From positions 1-64,000 of the forward strand of contig JBKQLU010000054.1 in assembly GCA_052326585.1 (NCBI GenBank): 64,000 bases of DNA, read 5' to 3'. Source of the DNA: JAPLJC01 sp052326585 (lineage in GTDB: Bacteria > Desulfobacterota > Desulfobaccia > Desulfobaccales > 0-14-0-80-60-11). Position 1 is the first letter of the stretch; each line of letters opens with the position of its first letter. The notes below the pieces were generated by a model. The model worked only from the letters and a program-made list of their open reading frames with translations. It had not been told where the DNA came from and did no database searches. The position numbers and the translations under genes were made by a program. Shown one piece after another: positions 17,121 to 25,987 of this stretch.

Positions 17121-17576
17121 AGCTCGGACCTCATAGGCAACTCGGTTCCCGGCTCCCCGCCGGGAACCAGGAGGCTATCCCCTCGTTCAGGATTACAGGT
17201 TTTGCAAGAGCCCTGGCAAAGCTCCTGCCTTGCTTATGCGGCAGGTATATCGGTTCTTTTGATTTCCTAAAATTCCGCCCGGTTGACTTAAGTCATGGCG
17301 CCCCAGGCCAAGGCTGCTTAATATACCAATAACGAGGCCAGGCTGGCCGGCCTGGAAGCGCGGCTAAGGGGCCTTTAAGACATCGTGTCATTCTGAGGGA
17401 GCCCAAGGCGACCGAAGAATCTAGATCCTTCGCTTCGCTCAGGATGACAACCTGCTTCGCTCCGCGCAGCATGACAAAAAGAGGAGGGTGGGCTCGAGCC
17501 CGCTGCTGCCTTAGAAAAGAACCGCTTTAAGTGAATCGTATTTGGGTTTAAATATCCTTCTCCGGGAACCAAGGAA
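17121..17576. other. Intergenic region with stem-loop and dispersed repeat
   Basis: A perfect 9-bp hairpin GGTTCCCGG/CCGGGAACC lies at 17144-17168 after the GT87 gene, without a T-tract. The palindromic TGTCAT element occupies 17385-17476. No gene is supported. Confidence 0.5.
17385..17476. repeat. Dispersed palindromic element, copy 1
   Basis: Starts TGTCATTCTGAGGGAGCC and contains CTTCGCTTCGCTCAGGATGACA, whose ends are mutually complementary, then a further right-end-like CTTCGCTCCGCGCAGCATGACA. Similar units lie at 19702, 37005, 41133, 47055 and 60209. Confidence 0.75.
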
Positions 17577-18317
17577 ATGGCGAAACGGCAAATTATTCGC
17601 ATCGACCAGGAAAAGTGTGACGGCTGCGGCGCCTGCGTCCCGTCCTGCGCCGAAGGGGCCATCCAGATCGTGGACGGCAAGGCCGCGCTGCTGGCGGACA
17701 AATTCTGCGATGGTCTGGGGGCCTGTCTGGGGGAATGTCCCCGGGGGGCGTTGACCATCGAGGCGCGGGAGGCCGGGGAGTTCGAAGGCCCGGCCCCGGC
17801 CCCGGCTCATGAGACGCAGGCGCCCTCACCTCTCCAGGCGCCTGAAAAAAATCCCGAGCCCGAGGCTTTCGTCTGCCCGGGCAGCCGTCTGCGGCAATTT
17901 GAACGGCCGGCGGCGGTCCCGGCGGGGGCCTCGGCCCTGGGGCATTGGCCGGTGAAGCTCAAGCTGGTGGCGCCCAAGTCCCCCTTTCTGAAAGGCGCCC
18001 ACCTCCTGGTGGCCGCAGACTGCGCTCCCTTTGCCGCGGGGGACTTCCATGCCCGCTTCCTGCAGGGCAAGGCGGTGGTTTGCGGCTGCCCCAAGTTCGA
18101 AGACGAGGCCGCGAGCGTGGCCAAGCTGACCGCCATCCTGGCGGAAAACCAGGTCCGGGAGATTACCATCGTCAATATGGAAGTGCCCTGCTGCCACGGC
18201 CTGGTGCAAGTGGTGCGCCGGGCCATGGCAGCCGCGGGCCGGACCCCGCCGGTCACTATCTGCACCCTGGCCGCCAGCGGGGAGCTGTTGCAGCAACAGA
18301 AAGTGCGCGGAGAGTGA
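17577..18317 (+). CDS. 4Fe-4S ferredoxin-type protein with extra cysteine-rich domain
   Basis: 246 residues. Residues 9-60 hold two ferredoxin clusters' worth of cysteines: CDGCGACVPSC and CDGLGACLGEC. A proline/alanine-rich linker (about 70-110) leads to a C-terminal domain with CAPF, VVCGCPKFED and VPCCHGLVQVVRRA. This pattern occurs in anaerobe electron-transfer proteins linked to reductive metabolism. The upstream AAGGAA precedes the ATG by 1-6 nt. Ten bases separate it from the next gene, so the two form a pair. Electron carrier function is inferred; the partner enzyme is not in the window. Confidence 0.9.
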   Translation: MAKRQIIRIDQEKCDGCGACVPSCAEGAIQIVDGKAALLADKFCDGLGACLGECPRGALTIEAREAGEFEGPAPAPAHETQAPSPLQAPEKNPEPEAFVCPGSRLRQFERPAAVPAGASALGHWPVKLKLVAPKSPFLKGAHLLVAADCAPFAAGDFHARFLQGKAVVCGCPKFEDEAASVAKLTAILAENQVREITIVNMEVPCCHGLVQVVRRAMAAAGRTPPVTICTLAASGELLQQQKVRGE

Positions 18318-18326
18318 GGTGCCGGC

Positions 18327-18938
18327 ATGGAACAGATGAAATGCCCCGGCCAGGACACCCGCTTCTGGAAACCCGGCGACATCTTTGTGGCGGAATGTCC
18401 CAAGTGCGGGGCCGAAATCGAGTTTTTCAAGAACGATACCCGGCGGCGCTGCGCCTGGTGCGGCCATCTCTTTTATAACCCCAAGATCGAACTGGGTTGC
18501 GCCGCATGGTGCCAGTACGCCGAGAAATGCGTTCCCGACTTGGTCAAGGCCAAGAAGGCGGCCCAGACCTTCAAGGATCTCCTGGGGGAGCAGGTGCGCC
18601 ATTATCTTGAAGCTGACCCGGCGGCCTGGGAGCGGACCGCAGCCGCGGTCCAGCACGCCCAGCAGCTCCTCAAGGCCGAAGGGGGCGACCCCAAGGTGGT
18701 CCTGGCCGCGGTGCTGCTGCACCGGGTGGACCCGGCCCGGGCCCGGGACTACCTGGCGGAGCTGGAGACCGAGCCGGAACTGGCGGCGGCCATCTTGGAG
18801 CTGATCGCGGGCTTGGGCTCGCCCCGGGACCTGAACCGGCAGCTCTACCAGGACGCCCTGAACCTCCTCAGCCCCGGCCCCGACACCCCTTTTAACACCA
18901 GGACGGCCCGGCGCCTGGCCCAGGAGGGCCAAGAGTAG
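18327..18938 (+). CDS. Zinc-binding protein with degenerate HD-type C-terminal domain
   Basis: 203 residues. The N-terminal half has two zinc knuckles, ECPKCG near 24-29 and RRCAWCGHLF near 41-50, then CAAWCQYAEKC (58-68). The C-terminal half is helical and contains VVLAAVLLHRVDPARARDY, which resembles the HD-phosphohydrolase motif LLHDIG but has His-Arg instead of His-Asp, so the metal site is probably lost. Similar proteins in sulfate reducers are annotated phosphohydrolases. It is the second gene of the pair starting at 17577. A perfect GGGGGAGGGGG/CCCCCTCCCCC stem follows its stop. Confidence 0.72.
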   Translation: MEQMKCPGQDTRFWKPGDIFVAECPKCGAEIEFFKNDTRRRCAWCGHLFYNPKIELGCAAWCQYAEKCVPDLVKAKKAAQTFKDLLGEQVRHYLEADPAAWERTAAAVQHAQQLLKAEGGDPKVVLAAVLLHRVDPARARDYLAELETEPELAAAILELIAGLGSPRDLNRQLYQDALNLLSPGPDTPFNTRTARRLAQEGQE

Positions 18939-18949
18939 GGAACGCCTCC

Positions 18950-19029
18950 GGGGGAGGGGGCCCGGGGCCGCGGTCCCTTTCCCCTAACCCCCTCCCCCGA
19001 ATCCCACCCCCAATCCCGCGATTTTTTTT
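18950..19029 (+). terminator. G-rich stem-loop with downstream T8
   Basis: GGGGGAGGGGG (18950-18960) and CCCCCTCCCCC (18988-18998) form a perfect 11-bp stem. T8 occurs only at 19022-19029, over 20 nt after the stem, so this is an unusual terminator or another structured element. Confidence 0.4.
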
Positions 19030-19053
19030 GGACGGAGAATTTAGGAATTATAA

Positions 19054-19082
19054 TTGACCTGAGCCGCGATTCGGGATAAAAA
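19054..19082 (+). promoter_or_regulatory. Sigma-70-type promoter of the DsrE-like gene
   Basis: TTGACC (19054-19059), a 17-nt spacer and TAAAAA (19077-19082) lie 44 nt before the DsrE-like start. Confidence 0.5.
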
Positions 19083-19125
19083 ATTTTTGCCTGAAACTAT
19101 TTCTCTTTGCAGGAGTAAAAATATA

Positions 19126-19656
19126 ATGACAGTAAAAAAGACCTCAATAGTCTTATTGACCATGGTGTTAGCCATGGGCCTGGCATTTAATACACCGGTC
19201 CTGGCCGCGGGTAACACGGCCAAAGAACCAGAACCAAAGATTCACGTCGATATTCCAGTATCGCTCGCCAAGGCTAAAGTGTTATTTGACATAGGCCATG
19301 TCACATTCTATGGAGACATGCCGTTTGCCCTGTTTTTTATGAATTTAATGGAAAAGCGGTTTAGAGAACAAGGCACTGAAGGGCAGATTATTGGGGAATT
19401 TTATGCCGGGGCCTCCTATTTATTATTAAATGACCTGGCCTATAATAAGCATCGCCACGTTGACACCGGCAATCCTTATAAAGGCTTGATCGCCGCACTG
19501 CTGGGCCGGGGAGTGCAAATCGAAGCCTGTGCCATGACTATGAAGATGCAGGACATCAGCAACGCCGACCTGCTCCCGGGGGTCCGGGTAACCAGTGGCG
19601 CCAATCTCAGGATGGTGCAATTGATGCAGGAGGGGTACGTGCGTTTGCAGCCCTGA
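19126..19656 (+). CDS. Secreted DsrE-like sulfur-relay family protein
   Basis: 176 residues from ATG 19126 (AGGAG 10-11 nt upstream). Residues 1-27 form a Sec signal peptide (KKTSIVLLTMVLAMGLAF...VLAAG). The mature part has a DsrE/DsrF-type fold: VLFDIGHV, FFMNLMEKRF, NPYKGLIAALLGRGVQIEACAMTMKM, ISNADLLPGVRVTSGANLRMVQLMQEGY. The single Cys in EACAMTM corresponds to the redox/sulfur-carrier Cys position in this superfamily. Cytoplasmic DsrE carries sulfur; an exported form probably handles sulfur compounds in the periplasm, which is inference. It is a single gene with its own promoter. Confidence 0.85.
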   Translation: MTVKKTSIVLLTMVLAMGLAFNTPVLAAGNTAKEPEPKIHVDIPVSLAKAKVLFDIGHVTFYGDMPFALFFMNLMEKRFREQGTEGQIIGEFYAGASYLLLNDLAYNKHRHVDTGNPYKGLIAALLGRGVQIEACAMTMKMQDISNADLLPGVRVTSGANLRMVQLMQEGYVRLQP

Positions 19657-19701
19657 GGTAACTTAACCACACCAGAATGCTATGGTAAAATAAGATTTGA
19701 C

Positions 19702-19772
19702 TGTCATCCTGAACGAAGTGAAGGATTTCAAATCTATTAAGATACTAGATTCTTCGCTTCGCTCAGAATGAC
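19702..19772. repeat. Dispersed palindromic element, copy 2
   Basis: TGTCATCCTGAACGAAGTGAAGGATT at the left, CTTCGCTTCGCTCAGAATGACA at the right; the arms pair to form a long hairpin between the DsrE-like and GT9 genes. Confidence 0.75.
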
Positions 19773-19858
19773 ATACTTTGGGTAAAAATGAGTTTTGCCA
19801 TATTTCCGGTTAATATCTCTACTCCCCGCCGTTCCTGTTGCCAGGTATAATCTTTTCT

Positions 19859-20866
19859 ATGGAAGCAACACCGCTGCCGCCGCCTTCGGCGGTGGGCAAA
19901 ATTCTTCTCTGGCACCAGGGGGCCCTGGGAGATTTGCTGCTGGCCGGCCCGGCCCTCCAGGCCGTCAGGAGGCGCTATCCCCGGGCGCGGTTCACCGGTC
20001 TGGGTCAGCCGCAGCCCTGGGGCCTCTTGTCCCACACCCTGTCCCTGGATGCGGTTTGGGACAGCAGTGAGTCCGGGTGGGGGCCGCTCTTTGCCGACGC
20101 CCCCTTGCCGCCGGAGCTGCGGGCTCGTCTGGCCGGTTTTCAATTAGCCCTGGTCTTCACTCCCGGGCCCAACCCCCCGGTGCTGGCCCGCCTGCGGCAG
20201 GCCGGGATTGCCGCGGTTGCCTGGGTTCCTTCTTTCCCGGAGGCCGGCTCCGAGGCGGTGGCGGTCCACCAGGCCAGGCATTTGGCCGGCCTGGGACTTA
20301 GCGGGGCGGGTTCTTTTCGCTTGGTCTTGCCGCCGGAATGGGAGTCCGAGGCAGTCCTTCCCGAGGAGGCCGGTTGGCTGGCGGTGGCCCCGGGGAGCGG
20401 CCATGCCAAGAAAAACTGGCCCCTGGGCCATTACTATGAAGTGAGCCGGGACCTGGCCTGGCAATACCGTTTGCGGGTGGTGTGGCTGGCGGGGCCGGCC
20501 GAAGCTGCCTTAATTGCCTACCTGAAGCCCCTGGCCGCGGCGCAAGGGCAAGTGCTCCTGGCTGATGCGTCCCTGGCGCGGGTGGCCGCGGCGCTCCGCC
20601 GCTGCCGGCTCTTTTTGGGAAATGACAGCGGTCTGAGCCACCTGGCCGCGGCCCTGGACGGCCCCCGGGTGTTGGCCCTGTTTGGCCCCACCGATCCGGC
20701 CATCTGGGCCCCAGCCGGAGCCCGGGTCCGGGTTTTGAGCGGTCCCTGCCCCCAGGCCCCCTGCGCCCGCGGCCGGGAAATCTCCTGCCCTCAACCCCAA
20801 TGCCTGCAAGATCTCTCTCCAGCCACGGTCATGGAGATGGCCGGGGAGATTTTGGCGAGCGGTTAA
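19859..20866 (+). CDS. Glycosyltransferase family 9 (heptosyltransferase-like)
   Basis: 335 residues from ATG 19859 (an open frame reaches 19838). The N-terminal GT-B domain begins KILLWHQGALGDLLLAGPALQAVRRRYP, the usual ADP-heptose:LPS transferase opening. The C-terminal domain has VAPGSGHAKKNWPLGHY and LFLGNDSGLSHLAAAL...ALFGPTDP, which bind the nucleotide sugar. The enzyme adds heptose or a related sugar to lipopolysaccharide core at the cytoplasmic side. TATAAT lies only 6 nt before the ATG, so the mRNA may be leaderless or the start slightly further downstream. Cys-rich end (GPCPQAPCARGREISCPQPQC) is also seen in family members. Confidence 0.9.
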   Translation: MEATPLPPPSAVGKILLWHQGALGDLLLAGPALQAVRRRYPRARFTGLGQPQPWGLLSHTLSLDAVWDSSESGWGPLFADAPLPPELRARLAGFQLALVFTPGPNPPVLARLRQAGIAAVAWVPSFPEAGSEAVAVHQARHLAGLGLSGAGSFRLVLPPEWESEAVLPEEAGWLAVAPGSGHAKKNWPLGHYYEVSRDLAWQYRLRVVWLAGPAEAALIAYLKPLAAAQGQVLLADASLARVAAALRRCRLFLGNDSGLSHLAAALDGPRVLALFGPTDPAIWAPAGARVRVLSGPCPQAPCARGREISCPQPQCLQDLSPATVMEMAGEILASG

Positions 20867-21171
20867 AAAATTTGGTCAGCCTCCCAGGGCGGCGGGGATG
20901 CTTGGTTTCCTCGGCTAGGATCGGGGTCGACCCCGGTCAGCCGGACCGATACCGTACAATTATTTGAACTAAAAAGGCGGGATTACTGGGGGAGGGATTG
21001 GTCTCCAGGATAAAAACTCTTGTAAATATAATAACATAGATCTATTGGCACTATTAATGCAGTCAATATCGTCAGGTTACCCCCTATAGCAAAATAAAAC
21101 CAATTTCTCCTTTCTCCAAATGGCCGGGCTCCCCCTCCCGGCCATTTCCTTTTTGGACCCCGGCCAGGCGA
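20867..21171. other. Intergenic 305 bp between convergent genes
   Basis: No gene. An AT-rich stretch at 21010-21110 precedes the terminator at 21118-21154. No further structure is seen. Confidence 0.5.
21118..21154 (+). terminator. Intrinsic terminator
   Basis: AAATGGCCGGG and CCCGGCCATTT form a perfect 11-bp stem with an 8-nt loop, followed by CC and T5. It lies between the convergent GT9 and nagZ genes and serves the plus strand best. Confidence 0.75.
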
Positions 21172-22224
21172 TTACTCCAAGGTACCCTCCCAAGGGCCAA
21201 AATATTCCGTGACCTCCTTAAGGCCGGTCTTTAGGGGCGGCAAGGCCTGCCGCAGCCGTTCCAGGCGGCTGGCGCTCTCCCGGAACGACTCCGCCGGGTC
21301 GCCCGCCTCCTCCAGGACCCGGACCGCGTCCCAGACCGCCTGCCGGTTATTGCAGATGAGCAAAAGGTCCGCCCCCGCCAGCAGGGCCTGCCGGCCCGCC
21401 TGAGCCGGGGGCTGGAGATTGGCGATCCCTTTCATCTCCAGGTCATCGGTGATGGTCACCCCCTTGAACCCCAGCCGTTGGCGCAGCCAGCTCCGTAAGG
21501 CGACGGCCGACAGGGTGGCTGGGAGGTCGTCCCATTGCGGCACCAGGAGATGGGCGGTCATGACTGCCGGCGCGCCAGCGGCAACCGCCTCCCGATAGGG
21601 CAGCAGGTCCTTCTCCCGGGAAGGGTCCCCGGATTGGGCCACGGTCAGATCCAGGTGGGAGTCGGCCAGGGTGTCACCCAGCCCGGGAAAATGCTTGGCC
21701 ACCGGCAGGACGCCCCCGGCCAGGTAGCCTTGGATGGCGGCGCGGCTGAAGCGGGCCACCTGCCGCGGGTCCGGGCTGTAAGAGCGGTCCCACAAGGGGC
21801 AACCCGGCTCCAGGGCTACGTCCAGAACCGGAGCCAGATTCATGTTGATCCCCACCAGAGCCAGCTCCTGGGCCACACGGCGGGCCAGGGACTCCACCTC
21901 TTCCGGGGTGGCGGCCGCCCCCAGTTGGCGGGCCGCCGGGATCAGGGTGAAGGGGGCCTTGAGGCGCTGCACCGGGCCCCCTTCCTGGTCCGTGGAGATG
22001 AGCAGGGGCGGCTGGCCGGCTTCCCGGGCCAGACTTTGAAGATCATGGGTCAGCTGCCAGATCTGCGCAGGGGTCTCCAGGTTCCGGGAAAATAGGATGA
22101 TACCTCCCACCTTGAGGTCCTGCACCATCTCCCGGGCCACGGCATCCACCCCGGGGCCAGGGATGCCCACCATGAAAAACCGGCCGCAGGGCCGGGTCTG
22201 CCGGTCAACCCCTGAAAGTATCAT
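21172..22224 (-). CDS. nagZ: Beta-N-acetylhexosaminidase NagZ (GH3)
   Basis: 350 residues covering the single TIM-barrel domain of NagZ. It shows GIILFSRN near 38-45, TDQEGGPVQRL, the substrate loop KHFPGLGDTLADSH with the catalytic His/Asp dyad, and TDDLEMKGI with the nucleophile Asp. NagZ removes terminal GlcNAc from muropeptides in cytoplasmic cell-wall recycling. An LD-carboxypeptidase for the same recycling route is encoded at 52643. The LutA-like gene lies just upstream on the same strand. Confidence 0.93.
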   Translation of the reverse strand: MILSGVDRQTRPCGRFFMVGIPGPGVDAVAREMVQDLKVGGIILFSRNLETPAQIWQLTHDLQSLAREAGQPPLLISTDQEGGPVQRLKAPFTLIPAARQLGAAATPEEVESLARRVAQELALVGINMNLAPVLDVALEPGCPLWDRSYSPDPRQVARFSRAAIQGYLAGGVLPVAKHFPGLGDTLADSHLDLTVAQSGDPSREKDLLPYREAVAAGAPAVMTAHLLVPQWDDLPATLSAVALRSWLRQRLGFKGVTITDDLEMKGIANLQPPAQAGRQALLAGADLLLICNNRQAVWDAVRVLEEAGDPAESFRESASRLERLRQALPPLKTGLKEVTEYFGPWEGTLE

Positions 22225-22296
22225 GAGACCTCTCTTGCGCCTGGCTGGCGGAGCCGCAGGTCCGGGCGCGGCTGCTCCGCAAGTGGCGCCGCCGCC

Positions 22297-23004
22297 TCAG
22301 TTTATCAGGACCTCCGCCAGGTGCCAGAATTGCAATTGCCAACCCCGGGTGGCGGCCACGGCCCGCAGGTGGAGAAGACAACTGTAATCCAGGGAAACCA
22401 GGCCCTGGGCCCCGGTGGCTTGAACCGCCTCCAGGTAGGCCTCGGCCATCTCCCGGGCCAGGTCCGGGCGCTTCAGGCTGAAGACCCCGCCAAAGCCGCA
22501 GCAGGAAAAGTAGGGAGACACCTCCAGGATGCGGAGCCCGGCCACCTGGGATAGGACCCGGACCGCGCCGGGCAGGACTTGCAGCTGCCGGGCCTTGCAG
22601 GAGCGGTGCAGCACCAGGGAGGCTTGCAGGCGGGGAGTCCAGGGGAGAGGGCCCCGGAGGTCCAGGTACTCGCTCAACTCCAGGGTGCGGCTCGCCGCGG
22701 CCTCGGCCTGCCGGCGCTCCCGCAAGGTTTGCGCCAGTTGCGGATAGTGGCGGCGCACCATGTGGGTGCAGGAAGCGCTGGGGCAGAGGATGGTATCGGC
22801 GCCGGCAAAGACTCGCAGATAATGGCGCAGCAGGCGGCGGGCGGTGGTTAAGTCACCCAGGGTGTAGGCGGACTGGCCGCAGCAGGTCTGGTCTTCGGGG
22901 TAAGCAAAGGATATCCCCAGACGCTCCAGCAAGGTCGCCACCGCGGCGGCGGTGCCGCAGGCGCATTGGTCCAGAAAGCAGGGAATAAAGAGCTGCAGGG
23001 CCAA
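22297..23004 (-). CDS. LutA-like (Fe-S)-binding oxidoreductase subunit, two CCG domains
   Basis: 235 residues if started at TTG 23004, which has AGGAGG 5 nt upstream; the longer open frame to 23148 lacks such a site. The two CCG domains are plain: IPCFLDQCACG...DQTCCGQ and VLHRSCKARQ...SPYFSCCGFGGVFSLKRPDLAREMAE. Such domains bind Fe-S clusters in lactate-utilisation LutA, GlcF and heterodisulfide reductase HdrB/D. Length fits LutA. The usual LutB and LutC partners are not adjacent, so a link with another dehydrogenase is possible. It may be co-transcribed with nagZ (72-nt gap). Confidence 0.87.
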   Translation of the reverse strand: MALQLFIPCFLDQCACGTAAAVATLLERLGISFAYPEDQTCCGQSAYTLGDLTTARRLLRHYLRVFAGADTILCPSASCTHMVRRHYPQLAQTLRERRQAEAAASRTLELSEYLDLRGPLPWTPRLQASLVLHRSCKARQLQVLPGAVRVLSQVAGLRILEVSPYFSCCGFGGVFSLKRPDLAREMAEAYLEAVQATGAQGLVSLDYSCLLHLRAVAATRGWQLQFWHLAEVLIN

Positions 23005-23238
23005 CCGAGCCTCCTGGCAGCATCTTCTACCATAAATTCCCAGGAGAGGGTAGGGGGACCTGTCCGGGAAGTGGCGGGGCTTCCTGACGGGTCTGGTCCG
23101 GGTCCGGCCGGGACCCTGCCTTATCCTGGCCAAGGCCCGCTGAACCATTCAGCGCCGGATGGTGGGCCCGCAGCCCCTCCAACCGGGTTGGCAGCCGGCG
23201 CCGCCCTGGCCCGGCCATTTCCGTCTTTTACACTCCCC

Positions 23239-23267
23239 TTGACAGCCTAGGGGCGGTTTAATAGAAT
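23239..23267 (+). promoter_or_regulatory. Sigma-70-type promoter of the NtrC-family gene
   Basis: TTGACA (23239-23244), a 17-nt spacer and TAGAAT (23262-23267), 52 nt before the start codon. The surrounding 23005-23319 stretch holds no gene. Confidence 0.65.
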
Positions 23268-23319
23268 GAAACTGAACTGGAAAATACAACAAGTTGAATA
23301 AAAAGGGAATTTCCTCTTT

Positions 23320-24666
<1,347 letters not shown>

Positions 24667-24759
24667 CCGCGGCTCACCATTTTGAGGCGCCGGCGCGGCG
24701 TAACCCGCGGCTGGGGCCTCCTGCGGGCAATCCGTATCCATGCCGGCGCCGTAAGCGGG

Positions 24760-25053
24760 CTAGGGCTCGTAGACGAATTGCTTGCCCAACTCCTTAAAGG
24801 AGAAGGTAAGAAAAATGTGGTGGCCGTCGTAGTCCAGTACCCGCAGGTCGTCGCTTTGGTGCAGGTCGCCCAAGACCACCGGATAATGCTCCCCATAGCG
24901 CTGCCGGCATAATTCCACGGGCACCTCATACCCCAGATACTTCCGAATTCCCTTGGCCTTCATCTTTTCGGCAAATTTTGCCCCGGTAAAGGAGGCATAG
25001 GAGGTCAATACCAGAATGGGACCGGAACCGGTGAAAATAATGCCCGCCTTCAT
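24760..25053 (-). CDS. Conserved small hypothetical protein
   Basis: 97 residues from ATG 25053, which has GGAGGAGAGCG upstream. The protein begins MKAGIIFTGSGPILVLTSY and continues with AEKMKAKGIRKYLGYEVP, YPVVLGDLHQSDDLRVLDYDGHHIF. It has no signal peptide or known motif; it looks like a compact alpha/beta cytosolic protein. I do not recognise a named family. It is a lone gene, convergent with the sigma-54 regulator. Confidence 0.75.
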   Translation of the reverse strand: MKAGIIFTGSGPILVLTSYASFTGAKFAEKMKAKGIRKYLGYEVPVELCRQRYGEHYPVVLGDLHQSDDLRVLDYDGHHIFLTFSFKELGKQFVYEP

Positions 25054-25256
25054 GCTCGCTCTCCTCCTTCCATGGCCCAAAGGGCTCTTGTAAGTAAAAA
25101 AATAAAACTGGTTTCTTTAAAGTCAATGCTCCGGCGTATCGGCAGGGCGGCTCCTGCGCTAGCAATATGCGGCCTTTCGAGGCAATGCCGTTGCCGTTCC
25201 CCGGCTGCCGCTGGGGAATGCACCTTCCCAAAGGCCGGAGCGGGGTTTGGGCGCCT

Positions 25257-25916
25257 TCAGCCCAGCAACTGCAGCAGCTCCCGATGATCCCGGAGATGAT
25301 AACGGGCCTTTAGGCTGGGGTTCTTGTAGGCCGCCAGCGCCACCCCGGCCGCCTCGGCTAATAACTGGTCCACCTCTGAGTCCCCGATATAGAGGGCTTC
25401 CTCCGGCCCCACCCGGAAATGGCCCAGAATTTTCCGGAGGCATTCGGGGTGCGGCTTGGGCCGGCTGACCTCAGAGGAGCCTATCATTAGCTCGAAAAAG
25501 CCGGCCAGACCCAGGGTCTGGAGGACCGGGACCAGGCTTTTGCCCCGGTTGCTGGCGACCGCGAGGCGGGCCGAGAGATGCAACTGCGCCAGGACCTCAC
25601 GGATGTGGGGCGAAAGATTGATCAAGGCTAGGAAGGGGCCGTTATCGAGGCGGCGCTGGTAATCCTGGGCCTGGGCCAGGCAGGCAGCGCCCCGGAAGAG
25701 AAAGCCGATGGCTTCCCGGGCGGTGGCGGCGTGGACCAGGTCCAACTGCTCCGGGGTCAGGGGCGGCCGGCCGAAATGGGCCAGGATGTGGTTGTAATAG
25801 GCATGGTTGGCCTGGCGCGAATCGATGAGGACCCCGTCGCAGTCATAAATGATGAGGGACGGTTTGCGGTTTCCGGTTTGCGGTTTTCTGATTTTTCGGG
25901 TAGAGACCGATTCCAT
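25257..25916 (-). CDS. HAD-superfamily phosphatase (phosphoglycolate phosphatase-like)
   Basis: 219 residues from ATG 25916. Motif I is IIYDCDGVLIDS (nucleophile Asp and acid/base Asp), motif II LAVASNRGKS, motif III Lys in SRPKPHPE, motif IV YIGDSEVDQL, with a helical cap between. The first ~20 residues (RKIRKPQTGNRKPS) are encoded by a GGTTTGCGGTTTCC-type repeat tract, so the natural start is uncertain and may lie just before LIIYDCD. It is the last gene of the eight-gene cluster 33029-25257 and may dephosphorylate its product, by inference. Confidence 0.85.
   Translation of the reverse strand: MESVSTRKIRKPQTGNRKPSLIIYDCDGVLIDSRQANHAYYNHILAHFGRPPLTPEQLDLVHAATAREAIGFLFRGAACLAQAQDYQRRLDNGPFLALINLSPHIREVLAQLHLSARLAVASNRGKSLVPVLQTLGLAGFFELMIGSSEVSRPKPHPECLRKILGHFRVGPEEALYIGDSEVDQLLAEAAGVALAAYKNPSLKARYHLRDHRELLQLLG
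25861..25890. repeat. GGTTTGCGGTTTCC tandem repeat tract
   Basis: Imperfect heptamers (GCGGTTT, CCGGTTT). Relative to the HAD gene the sense strand reads AAACCGCAAACCGG, the same orientation as other tracts in the window. Confidence 0.6.
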
Positions 25917-25987
25917 CTTGGCATTCCGGCGCCGGCTCCCGGATTTTGTCAAAACCGGCGCCAGGCCACAAGATCGCAATTCCAGAC

